Shown: positions 45,372 through 55,430 of the stretch, in pieces
Position numbering within the stretch: the stretch's first letter is position 1
Layout of the letters: every line of letters begins with the position of its first letter
From: Planctomycetota bacterium
GTDB lineage: Bacteria; Planctomycetota; Planctomycetia; Planctomycetales; Planctomycetaceae
Assembly: GCA_022600195.1 (NCBI GenBank)
Contig: JAHZKX010000071.1
Location: forward strand, 62,001 to 126,000
DNA: 64,000 nt
Direction of reading: 5' to 3'
Position numbers and translations under genes: made by a program
The notes under the pieces: generated by a model
Databases searched by the model: none
What the model saw: the letters and a program-made list of their open reading frames with translations, nothing else
Told to the model about the DNA's origin: nothing

Positions 45372-45571
45372 TTGGATACCTGCTACTTACCGGTTTTAAG
45401 TGTTGATCGCTCAATTTTATCAATCCACCTGATGACTCGTCAATGCGTCTATCAGCATTGAATATCGTGCTTATCAATTCTTCATAACCCAAGACAAAGC
45501 ACCCTTTCATTTATAACTCAAAGGATACTTTCTGCATTATTAATTGAATGGCTTTTTAGAAAAACGGATCT

Positions 45572-46954
45572 TTATGAAACGAATCTTTTGATCCCAACTT
45601 CTCTCATGACAGCATGAATAGGATTAGCCAAAGTATATGAATTTGCAGTTGACCCTGCAAATAACAAAGCAACCGGGCGCTTGGTCATCGCACAGGTAAT
45701 GAGCGATCCGGAATCTCCCGCCATACTGAAAGCATTATTTCCCAAACCCTGAATCATGATCTGGCCGGTAAAGGAAACCAGACCGCTACCGGGATACATA
45801 ATACTGGTTCTTAATCCAATACCTGTAATGACTCCCATCGTGGCCCCGGTAGTACGTCCATTTTTAACCACTGTCATTCCAAGCTTTGGTAAAACAGGCT
45901 CTGGGTCGATCTCATAGTTAACATGCTTGGGACTTACCAAATCAAAATTGGTAAACGCTACGTCAGCATCTACCTGGTATGCTTCATTCCCGCCAGTCGA
46001 AAAAGCGGGACCACCATTGCGAAAATCTGTGTAGAGCCCGATTAGTTTCTCCTTTGTTCCTCCATCGAGCGAACCTGGCTGAATCACGCGATCACCTTCT
46101 TGAGCGGTTCCACCGGGTGAAAGGACGTGATGATTCGAAAGCACACAAAGGCGACCGTCATCCAGTTCTACTAAACACCCCAATGTTCCGGCAGAGCGTT
46201 GCTTTAATCGAAAATCTGCGTCAATATTACAAATCGAGACACCGCTAGGAACGGGACGTGGATAAGACTGTTGAAAGCCAGCTACAGGAACAATATCTCC
46301 CCCGACTTCCTCAACATCAACCGGCATTCCATCAATCTCGGAAGGAACTCGTTTCGAAGTCAGCGAACTGGCGCGCATCGCTTTACGGTCAATGTAGACC
46401 TTTAGTGCGACTTCACCGGTAGGTACGCCATGTCGCGTCCGGTATCCAATCGCGGTCCCTAATACACGCTCACCATAATTCCGCGGATCAAAGCTTTCTG
46501 AAAGCTCATCCTCTTCCTCTGTCAGATAAGATCCATACAAGTTTCCAAAGGGATCGATTCCAGAACTGGCAACCCCCATAAAAGAACGCGCATTTGAATA
46601 AAGATTTCCCCAAGGATCAGTTCCTGCACTGGGGGTAAACTCGTTTTCCGCAGCATGAGCTCTTGAGCTGGAACACTCCAATTCGCCTGTAATCGGATTA
46701 ATGACACAACTCAGTGTATGGAGTTGACTCTGAAGTTTCTCTCGCGATTTGAAATAGTCAGGGTTTTCCTCGTATTCCTTTGCTTCTTGAGTCGCAATAC
46801 AACTTTGTGTGTTTCCCCCCTGACGTGTTTCTTCAGCTTCTAATACATCAGCGTCTGTCATTTCGGTAACCCGCTTCTTTTTTTTTGATCGCGAGGTCTT
46901 CCTGTCACTCTGCTCGTAATCCAACTGACGCAACTTAGATTTCTTTTTCGCCAT
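45572..46954 (-). CDS. NAL1-like trypsin-fold serine protease, cytoplasmic
   Basis: 460 residues from ATG 46954 (GGAGA 6 nt upstream); the longer frame to 47026 lacks support. The N-terminus is highly basic (KKKSKLRQ, RSKKKKR), without a signal peptide. Two copies of a DPxGNLY motif (TDPWGNLY and IDPFGNLY) precede the domain described for the 78-residue neighbour. The protease has a His in LSNHHVLSPGG, Asp in DADVAFTN and Ser415 in AGDSGSL, in the trypsin/NAL1 order. Divergent from the 1402-residue protein. Confidence 0.78.
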   Translation of the reverse strand: MAKKKSKLRQLDYEQSDRKTSRSKKKKRVTEMTDADVLEAEETRQGGNTQSCIATQEAKEYEENPDYFKSREKLQSQLHTLSCVINPITGELECSSSRAHAAENEFTPSAGTDPWGNLYSNARSFMGVASSGIDPFGNLYGSYLTEEEDELSESFDPRNYGERVLGTAIGYRTRHGVPTGEVALKVYIDRKAMRASSLTSKRVPSEIDGMPVDVEEVGGDIVPVAGFQQSYPRPVPSGVSICNIDADFRLKQRSAGTLGCLVELDDGRLCVLSNHHVLSPGGTAQEGDRVIQPGSLDGGTKEKLIGLYTDFRNGGPAFSTGGNEAYQVDADVAFTNFDLVSPKHVNYEIDPEPVLPKLGMTVVKNGRTTGATMGVITGIGLRTSIMYPGSGLVSFTGQIMIQGLGNNAFSMAGDSGSLITCAMTKRPVALLFAGSTANSYTLANPIHAVMREVGIKRFVS

Positions 46955-47248
46955 TACGATTCTCCAATACTGCACAAGATTAAACTGAATAGGGATATCA
47001 CATAAATCAATTGAACTAAAGACCACTCTTTTATGTTAATATAGAGACTATCGGGAGCTTTTCAAACAGATAATCGACTTTTTAGCCAAAATTCATGCTC
47101 ACATATAATCACATCGATTACTAAACAAATTATTCCCCGATAGAACAAAAACTGCGATAGAAATACATCCACGATCAGCAAACGGAACTTTTCATCAGAA
47201 AATCGGGATTCAGGACGAACCCGCAAAAACCAAAAAGGAGTCAGAAAA

Positions 47249-50200
47249 GTGTTCAAGGATGACCAAAAGCAGATTTGGATGGGTTTTGTTTTATTAATCC
47301 TGCTCTGCGGCCTGACAGCAAGCGAGGCCGCAAACCCATTTCGAAAATCCAAATCCTCTGTAGAATCTCTCGCCCGGGAAATCGACTCTCTGGAATCACA
47401 TATCGATGAATATGGAAGTGTCGTCGCCAAGAAGCCAGATGTCTGGGGAGAAGCCCGACTCACGCAACATCGCAGCCAGTTCGAACAGATCATGGCACAG
47501 CAACTCAATCAATTTGAGTTACTTCTGAATGGAAATCTCTCCCGAAGTGATCAGTCATTCTTAGTCAACGCACTCACCCTGTCGGCGGCAGCCAGCGGTC
47601 CTCAAGCTGTGGTGACACAACCAGCCAGCATTTCCACGGTTATGACTCCAGCAACTAATAACAATACGACAGTTGTGGAAGAGACTCTGGACAGTACCGG
47701 AAAAGTAACTAAAAGAACAACGACTAAAACAGGACAACCTGCAGGAACGCCCATTAATCCCCCATCAACAGATTCCTTCACTATCCCCACTCCCAACTTT
47801 CAACAGCAACCACTACTTTCAAACGCGATTGGTTTCGGTGGATTAAAGACAAGTGGCATCGGGCTGGAGCCAGTCGAAGAGTTAAACCAACTCAAGCGAT
47901 ACCTGGACCACTTGAATCAAATCCGTCGACAAAATGAAGGGGACGACGTCAGTGACAGCCCCGGTTATTCTATCAATCTCGTGCGCATCCCGGTCTCAAT
48001 TTTGCCCGGCAAGAAAACACGCGAAGGATATGGAGCGGAAATCACCATTACAGCAACCCCTGTACTCAGCGAAGAAACACTTCCACGTACGTTTCGTGAA
48101 TGGGTGATTAATGATCTAGTCGATGAATTGACCGTCCCCACACTAAGGAATGTGGACCTCAAAACATGGGAAATTTTTGGAAAAATATTCACCACAATGC
48201 GTGAATACTATAAAAAAGAACTAAATCAGTGGCCACCAAAAGAGGATGTGATATTAGAAAAACTACATAACAAGATGCTAGTGGATATCACTTGTCTAGA
48301 AAAACAATCTCGAAACATTGAGGAAAGTCTCAAACAGAAGGGACTCTCTCAAGAAAAAATTGATTTTAACATTAAAAACTTTAACGAAATCAAAAATGCT
48401 AACGATCAATTAAGAATCAACCATGAAATCGATCGGTTACAAAACGAAATTCTCATAACTAAAAATAGTTTAAAAAAAACACAAAAAAAAGTTGATATGC
48501 GGAATCTAAAGACAGAGCTTCTCAAATTAAATACTAACCAAACTGCAAAAATCAATCTATTAAAACAAAAACAAGAGATGAAAACACTCGTTGGATATCA
48601 AACGAAAGAAAAACGTATCACTAAATACGTTCGTCAGATAAATTCTATTTTAAAAGCACGAAATTTACTTTTTTCGGCGAATGCACTTTCACGTGACAGA
48701 AGAGCACGTTACTCCGTTCCTGGTAGCATTCGAGGGATCGTCTACGGACGCAGCTTTAACCACTGGAATGATGGCGGCGTACCATCTCCATTCCTTTACG
48801 AAACTAGTATCATGGTTGAGTTGGCTAAGAAGTTGGAAGAAATACAGAACGGAAAACCAGGCCGTATTTCAAATACAGCCGTGAGAGATTTTTTACAGGA
48901 AGAACTGAAAGCGTCTTACGATTTATTGCATATCCGCATGAAAGCAAATCCTGATATCTGGAGATCATTCGCCAATCAACTTTATAAAACAGTTCGTAAT
49001 GGCCAGGATGAGAAGTTATTACAGTTCCAATTACAATTTGCCCGTCTAATCGGTGGCAAAATCCCTGGAGAACACGAAGCTCGTATGGCCCCTTATGACT
49101 ACCAGATCCAGGAAGGTCTCGCGTGGTGCATTCTGGTGGAGTCGGCGCTGCTAAATCATAAACTCTACGATGACATGAATCGCATCGCCAAAGAGAAAAA
49201 CTGCCACTGTGTCGTGGCTGACGAAGGTATGGAGTTTTATCTACCCGGCGAGTTAATTCACTTCGAAACCAAACATGCTTTTAATGAGTATGTGAAATGC
49301 CGTTGGCCGTTAAAGGTCTTTACGGTCGACCCCATCAGTCAGGATCAAAATATTGGAGACTCTTTCTCGATGCGTCGCGAATTACAACTGGCCGCCTCAC
49401 TGGCGTTTGCCAATGGTAAAATGAGTGCCCGCAATTTTTCACAGTATTCTCGTAAAATTGCTCTGGACTCCGAAACGATCGCACTTAATAAAACAGTAGT
49501 CGGATTCGCACACGGAGATAATACATTTGGCTGGCGGTTTCGCCCCCGCTTCCAGAGTCCGGAAATTGATGGAAACTTGAAGACTTTTTTCCAGACACTA
49601 GCGGGAGGTCCCTCACGAGACAATGTCTTGAAAGATCATCGACTGGAACCGGGCATTCGGGAATGTGTGGCGATTATCGTCGCTCCCGGCTTTGTCCCTT
49701 ATGTGACGTTTGATACTCGTTCCAACTGGTATAAACTAACAAAGCCAAAATATAAAGAGTTTTCGCTTCAGGATAATGTCAGACTGAGCCATGATATTGT
49801 GAACCTGCGTCGTGCCAAATCACAATGCCTGAAAGACGAACACCGCTACCGCGATGGCGAAGTCTATCGCCTGATGCGCGCCGTCGATCAACTGGAAGCA
49901 CGTTTGCCGCTGCAGACCGCTTATGTTGAAATGCCTGTCGACTTTTCCAAAGGCGGTTTCCAGGCTCTCTCCGGCTCCTTAACCAGTCTGGGCCCCGAGT
50001 TAGTAGGATTTTATGGTGAACCAGGCTATGACACCAAGAAATCAGCAACGTCTTTCTTCCTGGTAGGAGATAACTTTAACATCATGGAAACCAAAGTGAT
50101 TGCAGGTAACTCTACAATCGCAAATACTTCCACGAATATGGTCACAACGATCAATACAACCACGACTACAACAAGTAAAGAAACAACAACTGACACTTCC

Positions 50201-51457
50201 ACAAATCCGACTCAAAAAATCAGGATGTTAAGTCGTCAGGTACTGGAGGTAACCATCCCTAAAGACTTGAACACTTACAAAGTGAAGTACGATGGTAAAA
50301 CAGCAACGGAAGTGATCGGCATTCGTGTTGCCACTCCCTATGGGGTTTCGAATGTTTTGGAAATTCCCGTCATCAAATCATCCAGCAGCTCTGAGGAAAT
50401 TAAAAAAGCGATTACAAAACATGTCGAAGAGAAACACGTCAGTCGTTATGAATGGCAAACTCCCGCGCTGGAAGCACAACTGGTCTACAGCAGCGGTGGA
50501 ATTAGCGATGTCCTCTTTGTTGGGGCTCAAAAAGATGCCAAAACTCCACTATTGAATCTGAAAAATGTTTCGGACCCAAATCTCCCTAAGGTGTTTAACC
50601 CCGCAATCGCCCAACTGGCCGCCTGGATCGAAGCCACAAAAGTAGACGCCGCTGGTACCAATACGAAACTGGCAAAAGTAACGATTGGCCCGTTTCCTGT
50701 CAATTTTTCTTCCAAGAAAAACCTGGCCTTTCCGCTGGCCGATCTCAAAAAAGCGATTATCAAAGCAGTGCCAACTGCTTCTGTCCAGAATGGTGAGAAG
50801 ATCAGCTCCATTGCCGTCACCGGTTACTTGCGTTTTCACCACGTTGATTCTGCAGAACTTCCAATTATTAAACTGGAAAAGCCGCTCTCAATAAAACCTA
50901 TTGAATTGAAGAATGTTCCTCAACCGATCCCCGTTGTTTCGTTACATCCCGCTCCAGCAAGAGCTCCTGTACCAGCGCCTGCTGCAACGAAACAGCCTAA
51001 ATTCGAATGGAAAGAAGCAATTCCTGCCAAGATGATTCTTCAAGGTGGCACTCAATATCCTGTATTGGATGTGGAAAAAAATGCGATCATCTCAGTGAAG
51101 AAACCAACCAGTCCAACACCAGTTTTTAATTTTAAGGGTTGGATCTTTCTAAAATATAACGAATTCCAAACTTGCCGAGTTAGAAAACAACTCCTCTTCA
51201 ACAACCTACCTTTCTCTAGTTTAACTTCTCAGTATGAAATAGAGAAAACAAGAATGGGTAAAGCGATTATTGCAGCAATCAATGCTGATGGTAATTTACC
51301 TTGTCAGCTAAAGGAAATTGATGAAATTAGGATAGTAGGAGAACGAACTATTTCAGGCCATCCACCTGAAAAAGTAAAGGGATTCCAGTCAATCACCATT
51401 AGTGTAGACGTTAAGAACCCAACAGGTTTCACAAATCCGTTTGCTCCTCAGAAATAG
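47249..51457 (+). CDS. Large secreted protein of unknown function with coiled coil
   Basis: 1402 residues from GTG 47249, with AAGGAG 9 nt upstream. An N-terminal signal peptide (WMGFVLLILLCGLTASEA) is present. Residues about 294-484 are strongly AT-rich in codons and form a long charged coiled coil (LKQKGLSQEKIDFNIKNFNE, then KKTQKKVDMRN). Thr-rich linkers lie near 140-165 and 960-990, and a Pro-Ala linker near 1230-1250. Residues 1287-1402 are again AT-rich. A modular surface or envelope protein is likely; no enzymatic motif is recognised. Ends in a perfect terminator. Confidence 0.7.
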   Translation: MFKDDQKQIWMGFVLLILLCGLTASEAANPFRKSKSSVESLAREIDSLESHIDEYGSVVAKKPDVWGEARLTQHRSQFEQIMAQQLNQFELLLNGNLSRSDQSFLVNALTLSAAASGPQAVVTQPASISTVMTPATNNNTTVVEETLDSTGKVTKRTTTKTGQPAGTPINPPSTDSFTIPTPNFQQQPLLSNAIGFGGLKTSGIGLEPVEELNQLKRYLDHLNQIRRQNEGDDVSDSPGYSINLVRIPVSILPGKKTREGYGAEITITATPVLSEETLPRTFREWVINDLVDELTVPTLRNVDLKTWEIFGKIFTTMREYYKKELNQWPPKEDVILEKLHNKMLVDITCLEKQSRNIEESLKQKGLSQEKIDFNIKNFNEIKNANDQLRINHEIDRLQNEILITKNSLKKTQKKVDMRNLKTELLKLNTNQTAKINLLKQKQEMKTLVGYQTKEKRITKYVRQINSILKARNLLFSANALSRDRRARYSVPGSIRGIVYGRSFNHWNDGGVPSPFLYETSIMVELAKKLEEIQNGKPGRISNTAVRDFLQEELKASYDLLHIRMKANPDIWRSFANQLYKTVRNGQDEKLLQFQLQFARLIGGKIPGEHEARMAPYDYQIQEGLAWCILVESALLNHKLYDDMNRIAKEKNCHCVVADEGMEFYLPGELIHFETKHAFNEYVKCRWPLKVFTVDPISQDQNIGDSFSMRRELQLAASLAFANGKMSARNFSQYSRKIALDSETIALNKTVVGFAHGDNTFGWRFRPRFQSPEIDGNLKTFFQTLAGGPSRDNVLKDHRLEPGIRECVAIIVAPGFVPYVTFDTRSNWYKLTKPKYKEFSLQDNVRLSHDIVNLRRAKSQCLKDEHRYRDGEVYRLMRAVDQLEARLPLQTAYVEMPVDFSKGGFQALSGSLTSLGPELVGFYGEPGYDTKKSATSFFLVGDNFNIMETKVIAGNSTIANTSTNMVTTINTTTTTTSKETTTDTSTNPTQKIRMLSRQVLEVTIPKDLNTYKVKYDGKTATEVIGIRVATPYGVSNVLEIPVIKSSSSSEEIKKAITKHVEEKHVSRYEWQTPALEAQLVYSSGGISDVLFVGAQKDAKTPLLNLKNVSDPNLPKVFNPAIAQLAAWIEATKVDAAGTNTKLAKVTIGPFPVNFSSKKNLAFPLADLKKAIIKAVPTASVQNGEKISSIAVTGYLRFHHVDSAELPIIKLEKPLSIKPIELKNVPQPIPVVSLHPAPARAPVPAPAATKQPKFEWKEAIPAKMILQGGTQYPVLDVEKNAIISVKKPTSPTPVFNFKGWIFLKYNEFQTCRVRKQLLFNNLPFSSLTSQYEIEKTRMGKAIIAAINADGNLPCQLKEIDEIRIVGERTISGHPPEKVKGFQSITISVDVKNPTGFTNPFAPQK

Positions 51458-51781
51458 TTTTCACTCGGAAATACGATTGATGCGCCCGTCGGTAATTTCT
51501 CCGACGGGCTTTACATTTTCTCTGTCAGCTTGGCGCTATCATTAAACGGTTCTCTATTTCATTTTCATTTGTTTGGTTTTTGAATCCAATGATCATGAAA
51601 CTTAATACCAACAGTCCCTTCGACAGCAGGCATGTTACAATCGATGCAGAAATTTACAAAAACTCGATATTTCTCTGATACGTTTTGAGACCCACGCTTT
51701 CCAATCAAGAACCAATAGCAGCACCACATTCACAAATTGCGATTGCGACCCTGATCTAAAATTCATAAGACTCGAGTCATC
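51458..51781. other. Intergenic region between convergent genes
   Basis: Holds the terminator at 51484-51510. The rest, with a short palindrome GACTCGAGTC near 51770, has no gene. Confidence 0.5.
51484..51517 (+). terminator. Rho-independent terminator of the 1402-residue protein gene
   Basis: GCCCGTCGG (51484-51492), 8-nt loop, CCGACGGGC (51501-51509), followed by TTTACATTTT: a textbook intrinsic terminator 26 nt after the stop. Confidence 0.85.
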
Positions 51782-54700
51782 CTACCCCGCAGGTTGTGCG
51801 GGATTAAAACCTTTGATGTTTTTGTAGTTGGGTTTCACGGCAGAATTGTCATCCGCGACACGAAAATGTGCTGATGAACTTTTGCCTGATGCCAGTTCTT
51901 TCACATGCACGCGCCAGACACCGGCTGTATCGTTGGGAGCAATTTGAATCTGGAAATTTTGCTTGCCATCAACCAAAGCGCGATAACCAGACATTTCTGC
52001 AATACGTCCTTCCGAGTCCTCAAGGGTGACTTCCACGGGTATGACAGCCGAAACGGGTTTCCCTTCTTGATTGGTTACTTTAATAGAAACGGTAGCCGTC
52101 TCACCGCGCTTGATCTGCTTAGGAACATCAATTGCCACCAGTTCAATGGGCTCCTTTGTTAGTGCATAAATCCCGCCTGCTCCCGGCCCTAATTGAACTG
52201 ACACCGTTTGCTTGTCTCCCGATTTCCGGGTTGTTACCGGTTGATGATTCACCAGATCGTAAAGATAACCATCCCCACGATTAATCGTCAGCGCTGTTTC
52301 AGAAGGCAAGCCATTTTCCATCACCCTGCCATGATGTCCCACATACTTACCAAACTCACGATGATCATTCACCAGAAAAATATAATCCGCATTGTTTGAC
52401 CGTCGAGAATAATGAACCACGTTCTGGTTCGAAGAATCAACAAAGCGAGTGTATTTCCCTACCAATGCTGTTCTCAATTCCTTGGCTTTTTTCAGAAACT
52501 CCTGTTTATCAACATCAGCTTTTCCAGTTCGCTTGTAAGATGTGATCCTTATGTCGGGTTTAATTGCAGGTGTAAGATGTTCATCCGCAATCACAAGCCC
52601 TCCACGTTGCTGAAACTCCTGAATTTTCTTCAACACGGATTCCGTAACCACATCACCGTGCATCATGACCAGAACCTTGTACTGGTCTAACCCCTGTTGT
52701 GTAATTGTTTCGTCAAACACGACATCATTTTGTAAACCCGCCCATTGCAACATCTGGTGCGAATCGCCCAGCCAGTATCCGTTCCAGCCTAAAGTACCCC
52801 GATGAGCAAATACCTGCGATGCAAAACTCTCATAAAACGCGATATCATTTTTTGCAGCGGGAATATTTTTTAAAGCAGGGCCCAACGGCTGAACCACCTC
52901 ATGAATCAACCGTTCGAGTTCATGTTGTGTTTGCGTGTTCGTATAGCGATACGCGCCTGTCCCATCGGTGGGAACCAAAGATTGCCAGCCATGATACATA
53001 ATCCCTTTAATTGGCCGCGATATCTTTGCCCAGAATGCTTCTCGTAATTGCATTGGAGAAATCGTGATAAAGTCCGCATTAGGCTGCTCTCTTTCCCAGG
53101 TCGCCTGGATCTCAGGTGCTTCTTCAGGCTTTTTAGACTTTGGTGCTGTTTGTGAACGATACCAGATGATTTGAGTCATCTTCATCACATCCTGCTTCTT
53201 CGAAGACCCTCGTGCCATCGCAAATAATTCATCGAGCACGACATTAATCCGAATCGGATCGGGGTAACTGTAGGTCCAATGTGACAGCACATCGACATTT
53301 CCACCAGAACCGAACACAGTCGCCACGCGCATCGCAGGATCATACCACGTCCAGATTTTTTTATCGGTGGAACTCAAGCCACGTTCAAGATCACTGTTCA
53401 AGTCGTTCCAGCCATCCCCTTTTTTCCAATGCCATTTGTAATAGACATAGAGCGGATTATTATCTTTCACAACCCGATCTTTGGGAAAATTTTTCAGCCG
53501 AGTATAAGAAACACCGTGGGGAGGCCCGGCCTCTACAGGAATCTCAAAACCGGAATACTTTTTAAACGCCTCAACGTCATGCTGATGAAAACAGGGGCGA
53601 GAATGACCGCGCACCTCGGTATGCAGCAAAGCCGAATCGAAGGCCGGATAATCTTGATAGGTTTGTGCAACAGAAGCTCCAACATTATAGCAGTACTCCT
53701 TAATCTCCGGAATCACCGGACAGATATCTTCACGCCCTGACTTTTTCGTTCCGTCGCGATTCATACGCTGAAATTTCTCCTGGCTTCGTAAATAAGAACC
53801 AGGAGAGAGTGCAGCATAAAAGGAAACACCATTGGCTAAACCTCGATCCAGACCTGCCCGAATCTCTTTCACTCTCTTTTCTGTATCAGCGAGTGTTGGT
53901 TTTCCTGCTTTTAATATCTTTGTGTAATTGGCTCCTAATCCTGTGGCGTGAGTAAAACCAATTTTTTTGAGTCGATCAATTTCATTGAGTCCACCACCCC
54001 ACATGATCACCGGAAACGGATCGGGTAATTTTCGGGACACAATTTGAATAGGGAACGATTCTTCAGCGGAAGCAATCTCTGGCCCCACAGTTTTTAATTT
54101 GGCAGTGAGGAGATACTGATCAGGACGTAATGTGGTATTCAAAGGAAACAGAACTTCCTGCGGTTTACCGGATTCCAAGTTTTTGAGCGTCGAAGTCCCC
54201 TGCACTTCTCCGTTCAGCAACCAGGTCACTGTCGCTTCACGCAACACGTTCGGCTGCAAGTTCGTCACTTGAAAAGTAAGTGCGCGATCTTTCTCCATCC
54301 GAATGAAACAGGCACGCTGAGAGATTCGGTCAAAACGAACCGGCCGAAACTCCAGCTCTCCCTGACTGATACGTACCTGATCAATCAAACCGGGAAAACC
54401 ACCATAGTTACTACCATTACGATCGCCAATGGTCAGAGGTTTTGTACCCGCTGCTATAGAGCCAACACTATCAATCGTTTTTTCACCATGCGGAATTCCA
54501 TTTACCAGATATCGTCCCCGACCTGCGCCATCATAAAGAAAAACAATGTGATACCAGGTGCCCGGCTTCAAAAGTAATGGATCAGAATACCATATTTCCG
54601 AGGAGGCACCAAAACCGAGAACCGCTTTCAAAGTGCGTGTACCCGATCTTCCCGGAGGAGAAAATACAAGCTGATAATCAGTGTGACTCACATATTTTTT

Positions 54701-55123
54701 GTCTAACAGAAATGCCGACGATGACTTGTTGAAATCTTTATCAGGGTTGATCCACATCTCGAGCGTGAATGGCCCGTGCGGAGAAAGTTTGGGGGAATCT
54801 TTGATCGTCGCATAATGGCGTTTGTCTTCCACAGGAAATCCGGGAAACGAACGCAAAGCAGCGCCAAAACGTCCTTTGGGATCAACGACCGCGCCGTCAA
54901 ATTTCGCGGTATGCCCGTTTCCGGAAAGATCCTCGCCAGGATTAGATCCATCGAAGGTCCACAATCCAAGAACATGTTTCCCGGCGGCATTGGCTTTCGT
55001 GTATTGTGATCGCCACGGTTCCTGTAATTCGGTTGACTGCGGTTCGGCAGAATGAATGACAGTACCAGTGCTGATAAAAAGAAAGAACAAAGCCGCAGTT
55101 CGAATGTATCTCAGCGTCATCAT
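51782..55123 (-). CDS. Secreted LamG-glycosidase-like multidomain protein
   Basis: 1113 residues, signal peptide YIRTAALFFLFISTGTVIHS. Residues about 50-270 are a LamG/concanavalin-like lectin domain (WTFDGSNPGEDLSGNGHTAKF; WYHIVFLYDGAGRGRYLVNG). The middle has a TIM-barrel-like segment (KKIGFTHATGLGANYTK, then SFYAALSPGSYLRSQ) and a Rossmann-like domain (YKVLVMMHGDVVTESVLKK) as in GH42-type trimerisation domains. The C-terminus is Ig/macroglobulin-like (IDVPKQIKRGETATVSIKV). It likely acts on polysaccharides outside the cell; catalytic residues were not assigned. Confidence 0.72.
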   Translation of the reverse strand: MMTLRYIRTAALFFLFISTGTVIHSAEPQSTELQEPWRSQYTKANAAGKHVLGLWTFDGSNPGEDLSGNGHTAKFDGAVVDPKGRFGAALRSFPGFPVEDKRHYATIKDSPKLSPHGPFTLEMWINPDKDFNKSSSAFLLDKKYVSHTDYQLVFSPPGRSGTRTLKAVLGFGASSEIWYSDPLLLKPGTWYHIVFLYDGAGRGRYLVNGIPHGEKTIDSVGSIAAGTKPLTIGDRNGSNYGGFPGLIDQVRISQGELEFRPVRFDRISQRACFIRMEKDRALTFQVTNLQPNVLREATVTWLLNGEVQGTSTLKNLESGKPQEVLFPLNTTLRPDQYLLTAKLKTVGPEIASAEESFPIQIVSRKLPDPFPVIMWGGGLNEIDRLKKIGFTHATGLGANYTKILKAGKPTLADTEKRVKEIRAGLDRGLANGVSFYAALSPGSYLRSQEKFQRMNRDGTKKSGREDICPVIPEIKEYCYNVGASVAQTYQDYPAFDSALLHTEVRGHSRPCFHQHDVEAFKKYSGFEIPVEAGPPHGVSYTRLKNFPKDRVVKDNNPLYVYYKWHWKKGDGWNDLNSDLERGLSSTDKKIWTWYDPAMRVATVFGSGGNVDVLSHWTYSYPDPIRINVVLDELFAMARGSSKKQDVMKMTQIIWYRSQTAPKSKKPEEAPEIQATWEREQPNADFITISPMQLREAFWAKISRPIKGIMYHGWQSLVPTDGTGAYRYTNTQTQHELERLIHEVVQPLGPALKNIPAAKNDIAFYESFASQVFAHRGTLGWNGYWLGDSHQMLQWAGLQNDVVFDETITQQGLDQYKVLVMMHGDVVTESVLKKIQEFQQRGGLVIADEHLTPAIKPDIRITSYKRTGKADVDKQEFLKKAKELRTALVGKYTRFVDSSNQNVVHYSRRSNNADYIFLVNDHREFGKYVGHHGRVMENGLPSETALTINRGDGYLYDLVNHQPVTTRKSGDKQTVSVQLGPGAGGIYALTKEPIELVAIDVPKQIKRGETATVSIKVTNQEGKPVSAVIPVEVTLEDSEGRIAEMSGYRALVDGKQNFQIQIAPNDTAGVWRVHVKELASGKSSSAHFRVADDNSAVKPNYKNIKGFNPAQPAG

Positions 55124-55430
55124 AAGTAAGTACCTCTCGACATCCAGATCATACGTGTATATTTAACTTTATTTATTTAGTCTAGCAATTACACAAAGCG
55201 TTGAAAATGCTATGACAGGAATATTACTCGATCCATAGAATTCCACATCCAGCATTCGATACTAACACGTCGATCGAGAAACAGATCTAATTTATTTCTG
55301 TTGTGCTCTGTATTTGTTCTGCACTGGATATTTAGCTATGATACTTTCCGCTCAGCATACTGTCGGACGATCCGGTGGTTCCTCATTTTTTTCGAGGCTC
55401 TCATAGTTTTTACTCACTACTCGTCCGGTC
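55124..55430. other. Intergenic region upstream of the glucosylglycerate operon
   Basis: No gene. A promoter candidate is present at 55314-55342. Confidence 0.5.
55314..55342 (+). promoter_or_regulatory. Promoter candidate of the glucosylglycerate operon
   Basis: TTGTTC (55314-55319), 17-nt spacer, TATGAT (55337-55342). The -35 matches the consensus in four of six positions and the -10 in five of six. Transcription would start near 55350, about 80 nt before the first ATG. Confidence 0.5.
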
